Shown: positions 44,419 to 55,661, counted from the first letter of the stretch. The stretch is DNA of 64,000 nucleotides from Timema cristinae (GCA_039000515.1 JBCFYV010011135.1:9550642-9614641), one strand, 5' to 3'. Numbers and translations are program-made. Notes: generated from the sequence alone by a model not told the origin.

Positions 44419-46639
44419 CATCACTGTAAAAAACAAACTAAAAAAACTCACATTTCACCAATGCTAAATTTTGTGGCCATGTCAATTTAATGTTTACTAC
44501 ATGTTATACAAAATAATGTTTTTTATCTAGTTTCTCAGAATAAAACATATTTCAAATATAGGTATGACAGGTTAGGTTACAGATTAGTAAAAATACAGTA
44601 TAAATAAAGACAATGATATTTAACTCCTACTCGTCAATATCTTCACTAGAGTTCAATATTCTCCACACAAGTGACTCCAGATACAAATAAGGGTAGATTG
44701 GGTGTCTGATAACGAAGAAAACGCTGGGTTCTCCATTTATTTAAAATTCTTTTTGATATATCACAGTTTTCTATAAAAAAAATCACTAGCATAATAAAGC
44801 TCTAAATGGTTCTCTTTTGCAATTCATTCCCTAGTTTCTTATGTTAGGTATTTTGTTTTATATGGAACTCTTATTTATTAAGAGATTTTATATGATTTTG
44901 ATGTTCATTATAGTAAATGTTCATAAACCAAAGTTATCTGTACTATAAAACATTAAAACTAGATGTACTAGAAAATATTAAAAAAAAATATCTTTGTGAA
45001 TCATTAATATTTATTGCGGAGTTTTGTGTCCTATTCTAAGTTTTATGTGTGTTTTGTGGTTTGTCACTCCTGCCAAACAAATAGTGGGGTTTAAAATTTC
45101 CTTGAATAGTTCTCTTAATATCATACATGCTCTGGTGGTCAGCAGATTTAAGGCTTCAGGCTCGATATATTCGATCATCTGTGATGGGGGAGATGAGACA
45201 GCTGAGCTCTGTGTGACATTCTCAAAATATCTTCATGTTAAAAGAAGTGCAATTAATAATCTTTGTTTTAAATGTAATAAATAAAATAATAAGATAGTAA
45301 TACCAATATATAATCATCCAATATTTGTAATAATTAGTCTCAATAATAATCCTTGTTCCAGTATTTTTTTTCGTTTGATGATTCGAGTATTATGGATATT
45401 TTTCAACAAAACATATCTGCACACCAGGTCGTGGGTTCAACTCATAGCACATCCACAATTGTCAATATTTAGTCCCCAATGCAGAATAAATGTTGAGCTC
45501 ATTTAGTATAATTTTCTGGTGAAGTGTAGATATTGGTTTGAATATTATACAGAGTATCTGAGCGTGGATTATTCTATTTCTTTTTGTCACAGCACCTCAC
45601 TATTCATTCAAGTTATACACGTCATATTAACTTTAAAAATCATTTATTAGGGAAGAAAAAGGTTGAATTTTATGATGTATTTGTGTGGAAAACCCTTAGT
45701 ACACCCTGATCGGGAGAAGAGCCTCAGTCTTCCTGCGATTAGCAGTCCATTCTAATGCGAAAGGCAATAGGCCATTCAACCTCATCCTAAGAGGTTTAGT
45801 TTTAGTGTGTGTAATTAGTTGATCTCTGGAGTCTTGGGCTAAAGTGCTCACCACAGTGCACGATGTTCTTGAATTAAAACCCAGCTGGGATTGACAGATT
45901 TTTTTTGAGCGATTAAAATCCATAGTACACCTTCCTTGAGAGGGGAAGTAAAGCTGTCAGTTCTGTGTTGATTGTGACACATAAAAGAACCCTGATGTTA
46001 TGTGAAAATACCTTTCCTGGCAACATTGGTAGGCTCATAGAAATTCTTGTGTGCTGATACAGTCGGTTTAGAGAGTGCATGTTAAATAATTTAAGGAAAA
46101 TAAAAATGTATGTAATTACATAAACTCTAAATTGTACCTTGATTATGCCTACCAAATTAGCATAATAATGTGTGTATAACAACATATGTAGGGAAGCCTG
46201 GTCAAAATATAAAATACTTTTGTATTCTTCCTTGGTGGCTAGAAATTTAGTTTCTTTAGTGCGTTTCATGTTGCCATTCTAGGGTGTTTATTTGACTAGC
46301 GTTTTTGAAATTCCTGTATATTTTTTAAAAAAAATCCAGTATATATGAAAGGCTCTTGGAACTAAACAATCCTGCTTTCAAAACCATAAAATGTTAGAAA
46401 GTTAGGGTTAGGTCTGTCATAATCAAACACATTGCCTCTAAATGTCAATTGTATTAATACTGCAAGAATATTCAACTGCGAGTGACAAAGAAAAATACCC
46501 TTGCCAATAAAGTCTATAGCTGTTGACCACAAAGATTCTCTATTTAAGAAATAAGTATCATGCTATATTTTGTGTAAGGCTCATGTGAGTCTAAAAATAC
46601 AGTATACTGTATAATACATAGCCCTAGTATGTATATATA
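44419..46639. other. No gene seen
   Basis: AT-rich sequence. ORFs of 75-118 codons (45024-45284 +, 45696-45923 -, 45913-46269 -) have no recognisable domains or splice support. 'GGTCGTGGGTTCAACTCAT' at 45427 resembles a B box but lacks an A box and tail. Confidence 0.4.
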
Positions 46640-47255
46640 CACACATATACTAAGGATATAAACCTCAAATCCTGAATTTTTTAATATATATATATATATA
46701 TTATGGGCCTTAATATTAAAAGGTCACTAGTGGTTAGGACCAATATAAAGATAGCAAAAACACAACCAACAACAGATCATTAATTTACCACTTTATATGA
46801 ACAAAATCAGAAGTGAAGGGAAACATCCTACCCATATAGAAAAGTTAATACTTGTGTTAGTCAGATTCTCTAAGATTCAAATTTGGGGTTCTGCAAAAAT
46901 ATGATATGACAAATCTCTAATAAAAAAACTATTTATTTTAAACATAAAATAATATATATATATATAATATTGTTTTTTAAGAATGGTCATATCCACTTTT
47001 TTTCGAATCCTGAATTCAAATCTTAGAGAATATGATGAACATAAGTGTTTAACTTTTCCACATGGGTAGGATATTTTCCTTCACTTCTGATTTTGTTCAT
47101 ATAAAGTGGTAAATTAATGATTTGGTTTTCGCTATCTTTATATTGGTATTAATTACTAGTGAATGTTAAATTAGCTCTCTTGTATATTTTTTTCAGGATT
47201 TGAGTCTCAAATCTTTGAATATCCTTAAGGATTTGAGGGTTCAATCTTTAGTATG
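46640..47255. mobile_element. MITE with long inverted arms, GATTC-rich family
   Basis: The outer ends are 'ACTAAGGATATAAACCTCAA' on the left and 'ACTAAAGATTGAACCCTCAA' as the reverse complement of the right, both continuing to 'ATCCT'. Inside, 46728-46885 and 47018-47165 are inverted copies of each other ('TTACCACTTTATATGAACAA', 'CAGAAGTGAAGG', 'CCTACCCAT'), forming a potential hairpin with arms of about 150 bp and a loop of about 130 bp. A (TA)n run lies at 46685-46701. No ORF. The family also includes 20868-21110 and 53140-53512. Confidence 0.7.
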
Positions 47256-47639
47256 TATATGCATGTTTATATTTATAGGAACAAAGCCAGAAAACGGCCA
47301 ATGGACTGATGTTTTTGCTCAATCCTAGGATTGGATGTTTTAAAATGACCAAATTTTTACTCAATTTCGGGTTTTGGCCGTCTCCAAACAGCCAAACCTA
47401 GGATTGTGCAATTACTATTCAACCAAATCTTGAAATAACATATTAGTCTGTTTTTAAACCAGAATGAGCAGGTCACGCACAATCTGTTGACAATATTATT
47501 AGTCTTAAGTGAGCCAAGTGTGAAGTGTGTACATGTATTCTCTCATGTCTGCCATGAGTGAATGTGAGTTTAACTCGAAATTAAATGGTCATATCCAAAA
47601 AGTTGAATCGAATAATACATTCTGCTTACTCCCGATGAG

Positions 47640-48570
47640 TACAATGAGTTAGTATCCTAAATAAATGCATCACTATGTAAAAAGAGACTGGGAAAGATGC
47701 TAACATCACTGGATTATTGACACATGAAGAGGTAGGTATAACATTCTAACTATTGATGATCTAGAAAAACTTATAAGAAAGAGATCCACAAATGAGGATG
47801 AAATAAAATATTTTTGCCATTTAGGTGAGTTGTAAGATATTATTCACAAAAGCCATATATACACGGACACAAAGGGACTCGGTGCGTGGAAATAAAACTT
47901 AGAGAAAGGTACTGTAATAGCATGTCTAAAGTGATTGATATTCATTTACAGTTGACAAAGTCAGTTGAAAAAAAGCATAAAAGGAAAGGGGCCTAGTGGT
48001 GAGTTTTGAGCACCCACATGAATTCAAGAGGGTAAGTGGATCTCATTAATATGCAAACAGAACTGGACCAAGATTTCCAAATTTATTTTAAATCATCATG
48101 ACCACCTGACCAAAATTGTTTTATGAAGCCTTTAAAATCCAAAAGAACTGAAGAGGTAGTTTGCAATCTATTAAAATTTTTCTATCTAATAGGTGCTCCT
48201 TACATGCTCCAAATTGTCAATGGGAGAGAATATGCAGCAGCTGTCATCAATGAGGTTGCTAATATGTTGAAACTAAAATAGTTCACGGCAAAACAAGGCA
48301 TTATCAAAGCCAGGGAAGTGTGGAGAGGGAAAATCAGTATGATAGGGGCATTTTGGTTTCTTGGATGGCTGATAGAGTACTAATTGGGCTGACAGACTAC
48401 GATTTGCTCAGTAAAAAAAAAAAAAAGTCTTCCCATAGAGGTTTTAACTTAAGTCCATATGAGGCGATGTTTAGGGTTCCTGTACGAAATGGCCTGTTAT
48501 ATTCTGACCTGCCTCATGAGATTATTCAAACTATTAGAAAAACAGGAAGAACGGGAACATTTATTTAATG
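47640..48570 (+). pseudogene. Ginger-type integrase, decayed
   Basis: The plus frames contain, in order: 'DIIHKSHIYTDTKG' (zinc-binding HHCC region; Ginger elements typically have 'IH...GHGG'), 'VDLINMQTE' (first catalytic Asp), 'CFMKPLKSKRTEEV', 'LIGAPYMLQIVNGREYAA' and 'ERENQYDRGILVSWMADR' then 'GFNLSPYEAMFRVPVRNGLL'. The family pattern is 'GAP..LQSDNGREF' and 'GSVERANQD...L..WM.D......G....PYEA.FG'. The second catalytic Asp ('QSDNGRE') is replaced ('QIVNGRE'), and stops and frameshifts occur, so it is inactive. Confidence 0.75.
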
Positions 48571-49732
48571 AGAATTCCAATGCAGATGCCTCCAGCTCTA
48601 GAGGTTCGAAAATAGAAGAATAAAATCATTTAACTTAACAAGAAAGCTCAAGTGATCTACTAAAAAGTGTGTACCTGAACATCTGAAAATTTATATAACT
48701 TTGAGCCTGGGGGAAATAGAATCATACAAGTACGTTAAGCATCATGCACATCCCAGAAAAGGCAAGCCAATGAAATGCTGCAAAGGTCCAACAAAAACTT
48801 CCCACCTGTGAGTATAGGACAAAACAATTTGATAAAACTCCCAGAGGTAGAGAGGGTGTGCCGCACCAAGGAATGTGACAGCTGTTATTATGGAATGGAA
48901 GGTAGAACTTGATCTCTATCATCTCATCATCAGGAGTCCTTCAAAGAGGCACCATACAAACTGCTAGACAACAAACTGCTCAACAAGCTATACAAAATAT
49001 TTGGAAGGCTGGGTGGGTCAAGTGGCCGACACGACTTGGACCAGCTGCTAGACAAGCTCAAGTATAGGAGTACAAAGTGATAGACAACACAGCGGTCGAC
49101 ACGAGAGAACAAATCTGTAAAAAGACCAACTGCTAGACACGCGGAAACGACATGGACCAAGTGATCGACACAAGCTGGACCATGTGATAGACAAGCTCCC
49201 ATATAAGAGGACAAAGTGATAGACAACCAAGCGGTCGGCACGAGAGGACCAACTGCTCGACAAACATCGAGATGAATACAGTTAAGAGTGGCTCAAGTGA
49301 CGGACAAGTTATTTCATAGCTAACAAAGTGATAAACATGGGCTTAGAAAGTTGGGTATAAGGATGGTCTGGATCCTCCTAGAAATTGCTGCCCTCCCGAC
49401 ACCCTAGATTTAACTAGCCCAAAAAGGGTACGGTCCACTTATATGTGTATAAACTTAAACCATCGTGTTTTTAATTTTAATAATTTACTTACACATTGCA
49501 CTCTTTAAAATATTTTTTTCTAACACTAGTTTAGTTATAATTTCGAATAAATAATAGGTTTTGAATCATACAATATGGTATCTGAAAATAAAGAATGTTT
49601 CTCTGAATGTAACGAGTTATCAGATCTGAGGAAAGGAGACAAACGTTTTGTTATAAATGGTAAAATCATACTTTAAGAATTAACAAGATGAAATAAAATC
49701 TTATATAAAAGAGCAACTGCCAGAAACTAAGT

Positions 49733-49935
49733 TGGTAGCTTATGATCAGGGTTCGATTCCGGTCAGGTACAGTGAGGGTGATTTTTCTTAAAAGGTTTAC
49801 CACTCTACCACCACGCAAATTCAGGTGCACTATATATAAATTTAATCTTTCTCATTCTCAACACATTAACGTAATTAGTAAATAAGCGTATAACCCGAAC
49901 AGGTGGTAAAAGACAGTGCTACAAAAAAAAATCTA
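49733..49935 (+). mobile_element. tRNA-derived SINE (family B)
   Basis: It contains a perfect B box (GGTTCGATTCC at 49749-49759), body 'GATTTTTCTTAAAAGGTTTA' 'CCACTCT', and the 3' domain 'TAAGCGTATAACCCGAACAG' ending 'GTGCTA' and an A-rich tail. The head before the B box is recognisable only in part ('AGTTGGTAGC'). Confidence 0.8.
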
Positions 49936-49984
49936 ATTGCACTAATGGATTAAAGAAGAAATGTTGTTATTATAAGATGTGTAC

Positions 49985-50095
49985 TCTTATTTGCATTAAG
50001 TACTAATTACGCTAATGGATTGGGAATTGGGAATATTGAATTAGAGGAAGTGAACCCGCATTTGCGTGGAGGGAGAGTGGAAAACCTACTCTCGC
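49985..50095 (-). mobile_element. SINE family B, minus-strand fragment
   Basis: The reverse complement reads 'GGTTTTCCACTCTCCCTCCA', 'CGCAAATGCGGGTTCACTTC' and 'CCATTAGCGTAATTAGTACT', matching the body of the neighbouring family B copies. It abuts the plus-strand copy at about 50095, so the two form a head-to-head pair. Confidence 0.75.
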
Positions 50096-50325
50096 AATTG
50101 ACTTGACTGCTGATAAAGGAAGATCAGGGCTCGATTCCAGTCGGGTGGACTGAAGGTTGATTTTCCTAAATAGTTTTCCACTCTCACTTCACAAAAAATC
50201 GGGTGCAGTTCCTCTAAATTCAACCTTACTCATCCCTAAACACACAAGCGTAGTTAATATATATATATTCATATAACTCGAACTGTTAGTAACTCTCTAG
50301 TATAATGCGGTGCTAAAAAAATTAA
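50096..50325 (+). mobile_element. tRNA-derived SINE (family B), plus strand
   Basis: Head ('CTCTCGCAATTGACTTGACT'), B box-like GGGCTCGATTCC (50128-50139), body 'GATTTTCCTAAATAGTTTTC', and 3' domain 'CATATAACTCGAACTGTTAG' with 'TGCGGTGCTAAAAAAATT' at the end. It is more diverged than 49733-49935. Confidence 0.8.
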
Positions 50326-51462
50326 AATTTGTAGCACTAAATATACAGGCTAGATTTTAAAAATATCTGTTTAATAAACCATAATTCTTTTTACTGTCGC
50401 TTATTGCTGGTTACTAATTGTACATAATATTTTAAAACTGTTGTCAAATTACAAGTTTTAATAAAGGCCACTAAGAAATTTTTACTTAATGATTTTCAAC
50501 TCTTTCTTCATGAAAAAGCGAGTATATTTTCTCTAAAATATACCCTCCTCACCTCTAATCTATTAATATAAAAATAATAGTTCATATGTGTAGACCGGCG
50601 CTCACTGTCCTTTAATGTTGCATCCAGCGTTGCAGAATTAACTGAGACTGTTCAATTCGTGATATTCTTTTATAAGGTTATCATTATTTCGAGTTATTCT
50701 CACCTACATTCTTACTTTAGCAAACCCTACAAAAATATGTCAAGTAGTGTGAGGTTAAGCTGACGGGTTGGGGGGAAAATAATATTTGAGTGTAAACAAG
50801 GACAAGCGTGTATTGAATTAACTGTTCTATCACTTAGGCCACTCTTAACTGAATGATATCAAAGTTTGTCGAGCAGTTGGTCCTCTCGTGTCGACGCCTG
50901 GTTGTCTATTACTTTGTACTCCTATACCTGAGCTTGTCTACCAGTTGGTCCTCTCGTGTCGACCGCTTGACCCACCCAGCCTTCCAAATAATTGTTTTCA
51001 TTTTGTCTACCGGTTGGTTGTCTATCACATGGTCCAGCTCGTGTCGATCACTTGGTCCGTGTCGTTCCTTCGTGTCTAGCAGTTTGCTGTCTACCACTTT
51101 GTCCTCTCGTGTCGACCACTTTGTTGTCTATCACTTTGCCTGCTCCCCTTCAAAGATAGTACGCAAGAAACAAATTCCAATTAGCTGACCACCAGTGGAA
51201 TTGAAGAATGTTCCACAAAAAGAGCTAACATTAAGAACAACCATAACTGTATACTCTCAGTAAAGCACTATTTTGTGAGATGTGGCTGTAGGAATAATTG
51301 CGTAAACAAACTATGCAATTGTTTGAAAAATGAGCTGAAATGCCATTCAGCGTCAAGTTGCAGAAATAAATAATAATTGTTAATTTTTTTATATTAATTT
51401 GTTTCCATTGTATTAAGTTTTTTAATTTCTCTGTTTATTTCTTATATTTCCTGCCTACTATA

Positions 51463-52812
51463 CAGGGAGCGGCAAAATGATCTGACGGTTTTCGCCGCCG
51501 CGCGGTTGAGCGAGTAGGTGGTGGGGGGTCTGGGGATAGGCGCGTTTCAGAGCCTACACGTGGACATTTTTAGTAGCCATGGAGCAGTGGTCGGTTGAGC
51601 ATCGCGCGTTTGTTGTCGAGGCGTTTTTTAAAAGTAGCGATTCCTGTGTTGCTGTACAGCGGCAGTTCCGTATGCATTTTAATTTAGGTCCACGAGTCCA
51701 CGAGGAAAAGTTCCGACACGCAACACAATTATGCTGTGGGTGAGTAACTTCAGAGCTACCGGTTCAGCGTTGAAACGTAAGTCGACAGGCCGTCCAAGGT
51801 CAGCCCGGACGCCAGAGAATATCGATAGAGTAAGAGAAGCTGTGGAAGCCAGTCCTCGGCGGCCGACCCGTAAACAAGCTGCTGCTTTGCACATGTCTGA
51901 CCGCTCGGTAAGACGAATTTTGCGGTTTGATCTGCATTTCCATCCATACAAAATGGCTATTGTTCAGCAGTTAAAGCCCAATGACTATGCAAAGCGAAAA
52001 GCTTTTTCAGAGCAAATGATTGATTTGATGACAGATGAAAAAATTGTCATGATGAGCGACGTGGCGCATTTTCATCTGGACGGTTATGTAAACAAACAGA
52101 ACTTTCGTTATTGGTCAGCTACAAATCCTGAAGACCTGCATGAACGTCCTCTGCATAGTCCTAAGGTCACTGTGTGGTGTGGTGTAACAAAAACTTGTGT
52201 CATTGGGCCATACTTCTTTGAAGAGGGTGGTCGAACTGTTATGGTCAATTCGCAACGTTATCTGTTGATGCCACAAAACTTCCTGATCCCTGAACTTCAG
52301 AGAAAACGCTTAGTGCGCAGTAGAATGTGGTTCCAACAGGATGGGGCAACTCCCTATACAACCAATGAGGTGATGGACTTTTTGAAAAGTAAGTTTCGTG
52401 ACCGAGTAATCTCGCGTTTCGGGGATATTGCATGGCCAGCACGCTCCCCTGATCTAAGCGTTTGTGATTTTTACTTGTGGGATTTCTTGAAATCAAGAGT
52501 CTACACAAACAAGCCCCGCACATTGGGCGAACTTAAGGGGCCATAACTCAAGAAATCGCCAACCTGTCTTCTGCAATGTTAGGGAAGGTGTTTGACAGTT
52601 TTGGTGCGAGACTGGAAGAGTGCTTCATCACAGAAGGGCACCATTTGAAGGACGTCATCTTCAAATCTTAAACGGATGAAATCGGTTCCAATGTTATTTT
52701 CTTTAATTTCCATTAACACTATTCTGTAATAACCAATAAAGCATTTTTTATCACTCGTTAACATTTGTGTTATTTGTACTTTAAGACCATCAGATCTTTT
52801 TGCCGCTCCCTG
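51463..52812 (+). mobile_element. mariner-like DNA transposon (DD41D, rosa-like)
   Basis: 1350 bp between TA dinucleotides (51461-51462 and 52813-52814), the target of Tc1/mariner elements. The termini CAGGGAGCGGCAAAATGATC and, as reverse complement of the right end, CAGGGAGCGGCAAAAAGATC differ at one of these 20 positions and pair for about 27 bp. It encodes one transposase, frameshifted (see that entry). It is inserted in the Ginger-like element. High TIR similarity suggests a fairly recent insertion. Confidence 0.95.
51580..52671 (+). pseudogene. mariner transposase with two frameshifts
   Basis: The N-terminus starts at ATG 51580 ('MEQWSVEHRAFVVEAFFKSS', an HTH-like region of the DUF4817 type). 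It loses frame near 51690-51725 within 'FNLG..', then continues in the 51731 frame ('LWVSNFRATGSALKRKSTGR') through to 52546. The tail ('ITQEIANLSSAMLGKVFDSF' to 'DVIFKS', TAA at 52669-52671) lies in a third frame after a break at about 52537. The catalytic residues are visible: 'MMSDVAHFHLDG' (D1), 'FQQDGATPY' (D2) and 'SPDLSVCDFYLW' (D3). D2 and D3 are separated by 41 residues, hence DD41D, the spacing reported for the rosa group. Catalytic residues are intact but the protein cannot be made whole. Confidence 0.92.
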
Positions 52813-53139
52813 TATTAGTAATATGCATCAAGTATTTTATGTCCTTAAATTTGTATAATCTTATAAGATGATTTCAGTTTTACAAATATAAATAAAAATT
52901 GGTTTCAACTTACTTTTGTAGAATATTTTTTATCGTTTAGGAATTTTTACCTATTCACTGTATTTTTAACTTTGGCCATTTAGTAACTGCACATTCCTAG
53001 GTTTGGCTGTTTGGAGACAACCAAAGACCGAAATTGAATACAACTTTGAGCTAGGTCCATTTTAAAATGTCCCATCCCAGGATTGAGCAATACATTTGTT
53101 CATTGGTCGTTTTCGGGCTTTGCACCCAACATATATATT

Positions 53140-53512
53140 AGAATTGGGTTGAATCCACTATTTTAAGAATTCGAATCTTCAATTTACCTTTGATTCTCAA
53201 ATCCGAATATTGGAAAAATTATTAACATAAGAGGAGATATATAATAGAATAATATAAATTGTAACAAAATGTTAACATTCTTTCTTATAATACATTCAGT
53301 TAAGTGTTAAATTAACTGGTCTGGGGCCTGGGTAAGTTCATCCTATAGTTATAATTAGTTCTAAAGCACCAATAAACAATATTAGAACTCTAAAACAAAT
53401 TTCACTTGAAAAATTGAACTTTTTTTAAAAATGATTTGACTCTAGAATAAGATTTTATTTTATAGAAGCCTCAAATATCTTTAAGGATTCAAAGAATTTG
53501 AAAGCCCATCCC
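53140..53512. mobile_element. MITE, GATTC/GAATC-rich family
   Basis: The left end 'ATTGGGTTGAATCCACTATT' and the right end (reverse complement 'TTAGGGATGGGCTTTCAAAT') are followed by 'GAATC..' and 'CTTTGAATCCTTAAAGATAT', comparable with the 20868-21110 copy ('CGAATCCTCATATCCTTAAG'). It sits 13 bp outside the Ginger right end. A (TA)n(CA)n run follows at 53513-53548. Confidence 0.55.
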
Positions 53513-53514
53513 TA

Positions 53515-53547
<33 letters not shown>

Positions 53548-53548
53548 T
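53513..53548. repeat. (TA)n(CA)n microsatellite
   Basis: About thirteen TA units followed by a few CA units. Confidence 0.9.
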
Positions 53549-55661
53549 TGTATTCGGCCACCTCCCCCTGAGAGCTGTTCCTTTCCGCGCCAATATTTTT
53601 TTTTATAATGAATGCACATTAATTGATACTGAATCCTAAATGAAAAACAAACAAATATAATACTAAGAAGAAATACTTAGAAAATACAAAGATAACTGCA
53701 GTCACCTAACATGGTTTATAATTAAGACAATAAAAACTACTATAAAATCTTTTTTTAAATGAAGACCAAAATTAACATTCATTCACAAAACTTTACAATC
53801 ATTGATACATTTCATTGAAAATATTAAGACAAAAAAGGACTTTGGGTCATGAATAACTATGATAGTACTAAAAAAAACCACTCAGCAATAATTGTTATAA
53901 TTGCTAATTATTAACCGTCAATCAACTATGCTCACAGTAAAGATTTGTTTAGATTTTTAGTAGGTATCCACATCCTTACAATTTCTTCCAACTAATGGCT
54001 GCTGCTAATTATGTGAGATATCAGATCATTAACTTTAAATTAATGTGGGTTTCTCTCTCCTAGCATTATGTTTGTCCTAGGTGATAATTAATACCCAAAC
54101 AATAGTCATAGCATTAAGTTATTTAAATTTTTTAGATTTTGATTTGATTATGCTTATACAGTCACCGAAAAAAATTAATTTAGATTTCAAACGTGTTTCC
54201 CACCATTGAAAATATATATTTTAGGATACTTGGGGATACCTTAGCTAATAACTCTTGGGGAGTACTTTTTGACATCCTGAAATATCCTAAGACTATGTTA
54301 GAATGTTGTGCTAATTTAGAAGATAAAAACAATACACGCAATATGAGTTGATATATTATGAATCCCTTAAAAAATATTTATGTATAAAATGTGCCAAGTT
54401 ATACATTACAAATATTTAAATTATTCAACCTCGAAAAGAAGTAAGATCTAAAAGAATGCCAAGTTAAACTTGCAATGTATTTTCAAATAGCTTGTTACTT
54501 CTCTTAAGTCTTAAACCCGCCGACTTAAAACTGATTTGTGCACCTAGATAGACTTAAGGTAAGTGGCAAGCTATTAAAATATACCAGGTTGCAGGTTGAA
54601 CTTGACACTCTTTTAGATCTCACTCGTTTTCAAGGTAGAATAATTAATTTATAACTTGGCACATTATCTACATTAATATTTTTAGTAGGATAGCAATATT
54701 TTCTGTGAATATTAGGTATAAGAATACTTTTATTTAAGTATGTACTTACATTTATGAAATTTACTTATGAAGGCCTTTTAAATTATATGCCATTTGGTTA
54801 TGATAAAGATTGAGAAATTCTGATCCCCTTGCTACACCCTCCACTCTCTTATTTTTGGGAACCATGTTCAAAAGTTGAGATTTAATAATTTTACCTTGAT
54901 TAATGTCCCAAGGCACTACCTCTATGCTTATTTTCAAGGTTCTATGTTAGCTGCAAGTACCTTATAGGTTTTGATGACCAGTGAGTCATGAATCCCAAAA
55001 TAAGTGTTTTTTAAAATCTTATGAACCACTAAAGTTAGACTTTACCTGGAATGGAGTATATAAATATGTAGTCTTTTGAAATACTATGGAATACAGAGCA
55101 AAAAGGAAACTAACTTCTGACCCTCTTAAATGACAATTTTGTACCATGATTCATAAATAAGTTTATTCGTTAGAACTACCATAATGATGGTGGCAGTTGT
55201 TCATGACAATTAATTTAAATTTAGAATGTTGAGAGAAACTGTTTGACCATTATAAATGATCCCATATGGTTATATGTTGAGTTTTAAATTAAATTAAATT
55301 TAAAATAGTTGGATACATAGCCTATGATTTGAATACTTTGAATACACATGGGAAGTCTTAAGGGAATAGTCTCACCCATCCAAAATAAAAACGGGGAAAA
55401 AGGCCTTGAGTATACCAGTTTTGGAGCTTGGGAGCATACTGAATAATAAAAACCAATTTACTAGAACAGTTTAGCTTAGCTCAAATTGTGTAAGAAAAAC
55501 CCCATGAACCACAAATGTAATCTAAGACGGGGTTAAAACTAATAAATTGTTACTGCTTGTATTAGAGCTTGTCACAAAACTGTATAGGGTCTAAACTCAA
55601 ATCCAGCTTAGCTAGCAGTTTAAGATATTATAAAAAAACATATTAAGCCCTATGTATTTAT
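53549..55661. other. No gene seen
   Basis: AT-rich sequence without convincing ORFs. An imperfect inverted repeat is visible: 'ATGTGCCAAGTTATACATTA' at about 54389 with 'ATTCAACCTCGAAAAG.AGTA' versus 'GTTTTCAAGGTAGAATAATT' 'ATAACTTGGCACATTATC' at about 54625-54668. It encloses about 180 bp and may be a small MITE. Confidence 0.4.
54389..54668. repeat. Imperfect inverted repeat, possible small MITE
   Basis: Outer arms: 'TGTGCCAAGTTATA' (54390-54403) and its complement 'TATAACTTGGCACA' (54650-54663), extending inward through 'TTATTCAACCTCGAAAA' against 'TTTTCAAGGTAGAATAA' and 'GATCTAAAAGA' against 'TCTTTTAGATC'. A mid-segment 'GCCAAGTTAAACTTGCAA' also has a partner in 'TTGCAGGTTGAACTTGACA'. 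No ORF. Confidence 0.7.

Larger units (their letters stand above)
48930..51160. mobile_element. Foldback-like element with internally repetitive inverted arms
   Basis: The left arm (48930-49300) and right arm (50835-51160) are inverted relative to each other. Both consist of many diverged short units of about 18-24 bp such as 'GGACCAACTGCTAGACAAG', 'GTACAAAGTGATAGACAAC' and 'CGGTCGACACGAGAGG'. Shared longer blocks include 'TTTGGAAGGCTGGGTGGGTC' and 'TAAGAGTGGC' at the inner ends. 'CTTCAAAGA' flanks both outer edges. The element interrupts the Ginger coding region and contains SINE copies in its middle. Arms built of short direct repeats are characteristic of Foldback (FB) transposons. Confidence 0.7.
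47278..53127 (+). mobile_element. Ginger-like TIR transposon, 5.85 kb, carrying nested insertions
   Basis: The ends are long inverted repeats. 47278-47425 ('CAAAGCCAGAAAACGGCCAA', 'GCTCAATCCTAGGATTGG', 'CCAAACAGCCAAACCTAGGA') matches the reverse complement of 52975-53127 over about 150 bp with moderate divergence. The interior begins with a decayed retroviral-type integrase on the plus strand (47640-48570) and later a Cys-rich C-terminal motif (about 51270-51385). A retrovirus-like integrase with TIRs instead of LTRs is the Ginger/GIN arrangement, related to host KRBA2/SCAND3 genes. A foldback-like element (48930-51160) and a mariner (51463-52812) are inserted within it. Confidence 0.75.

Noticed and set aside
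43530..44490. ORFs of 86 and 236 codons as a repetitive protein gene
   Set aside because: They are fully explained by the minisatellite; no splice sites, promoter or non-repeat domain supports coding, and a 2-bp deletion breaks the frame without sign of constraint.
45024..45284. 86-codon ORF with several Cys
   Set aside because: No conserved domain, no splice context and no repeat support; likely chance in AT-rich DNA.
45420..45470. SINE or tRNA B-box 'GTGGGTTCAACTC'
   Set aside because: No A box, body or tail similar to the SINE families was found nearby.
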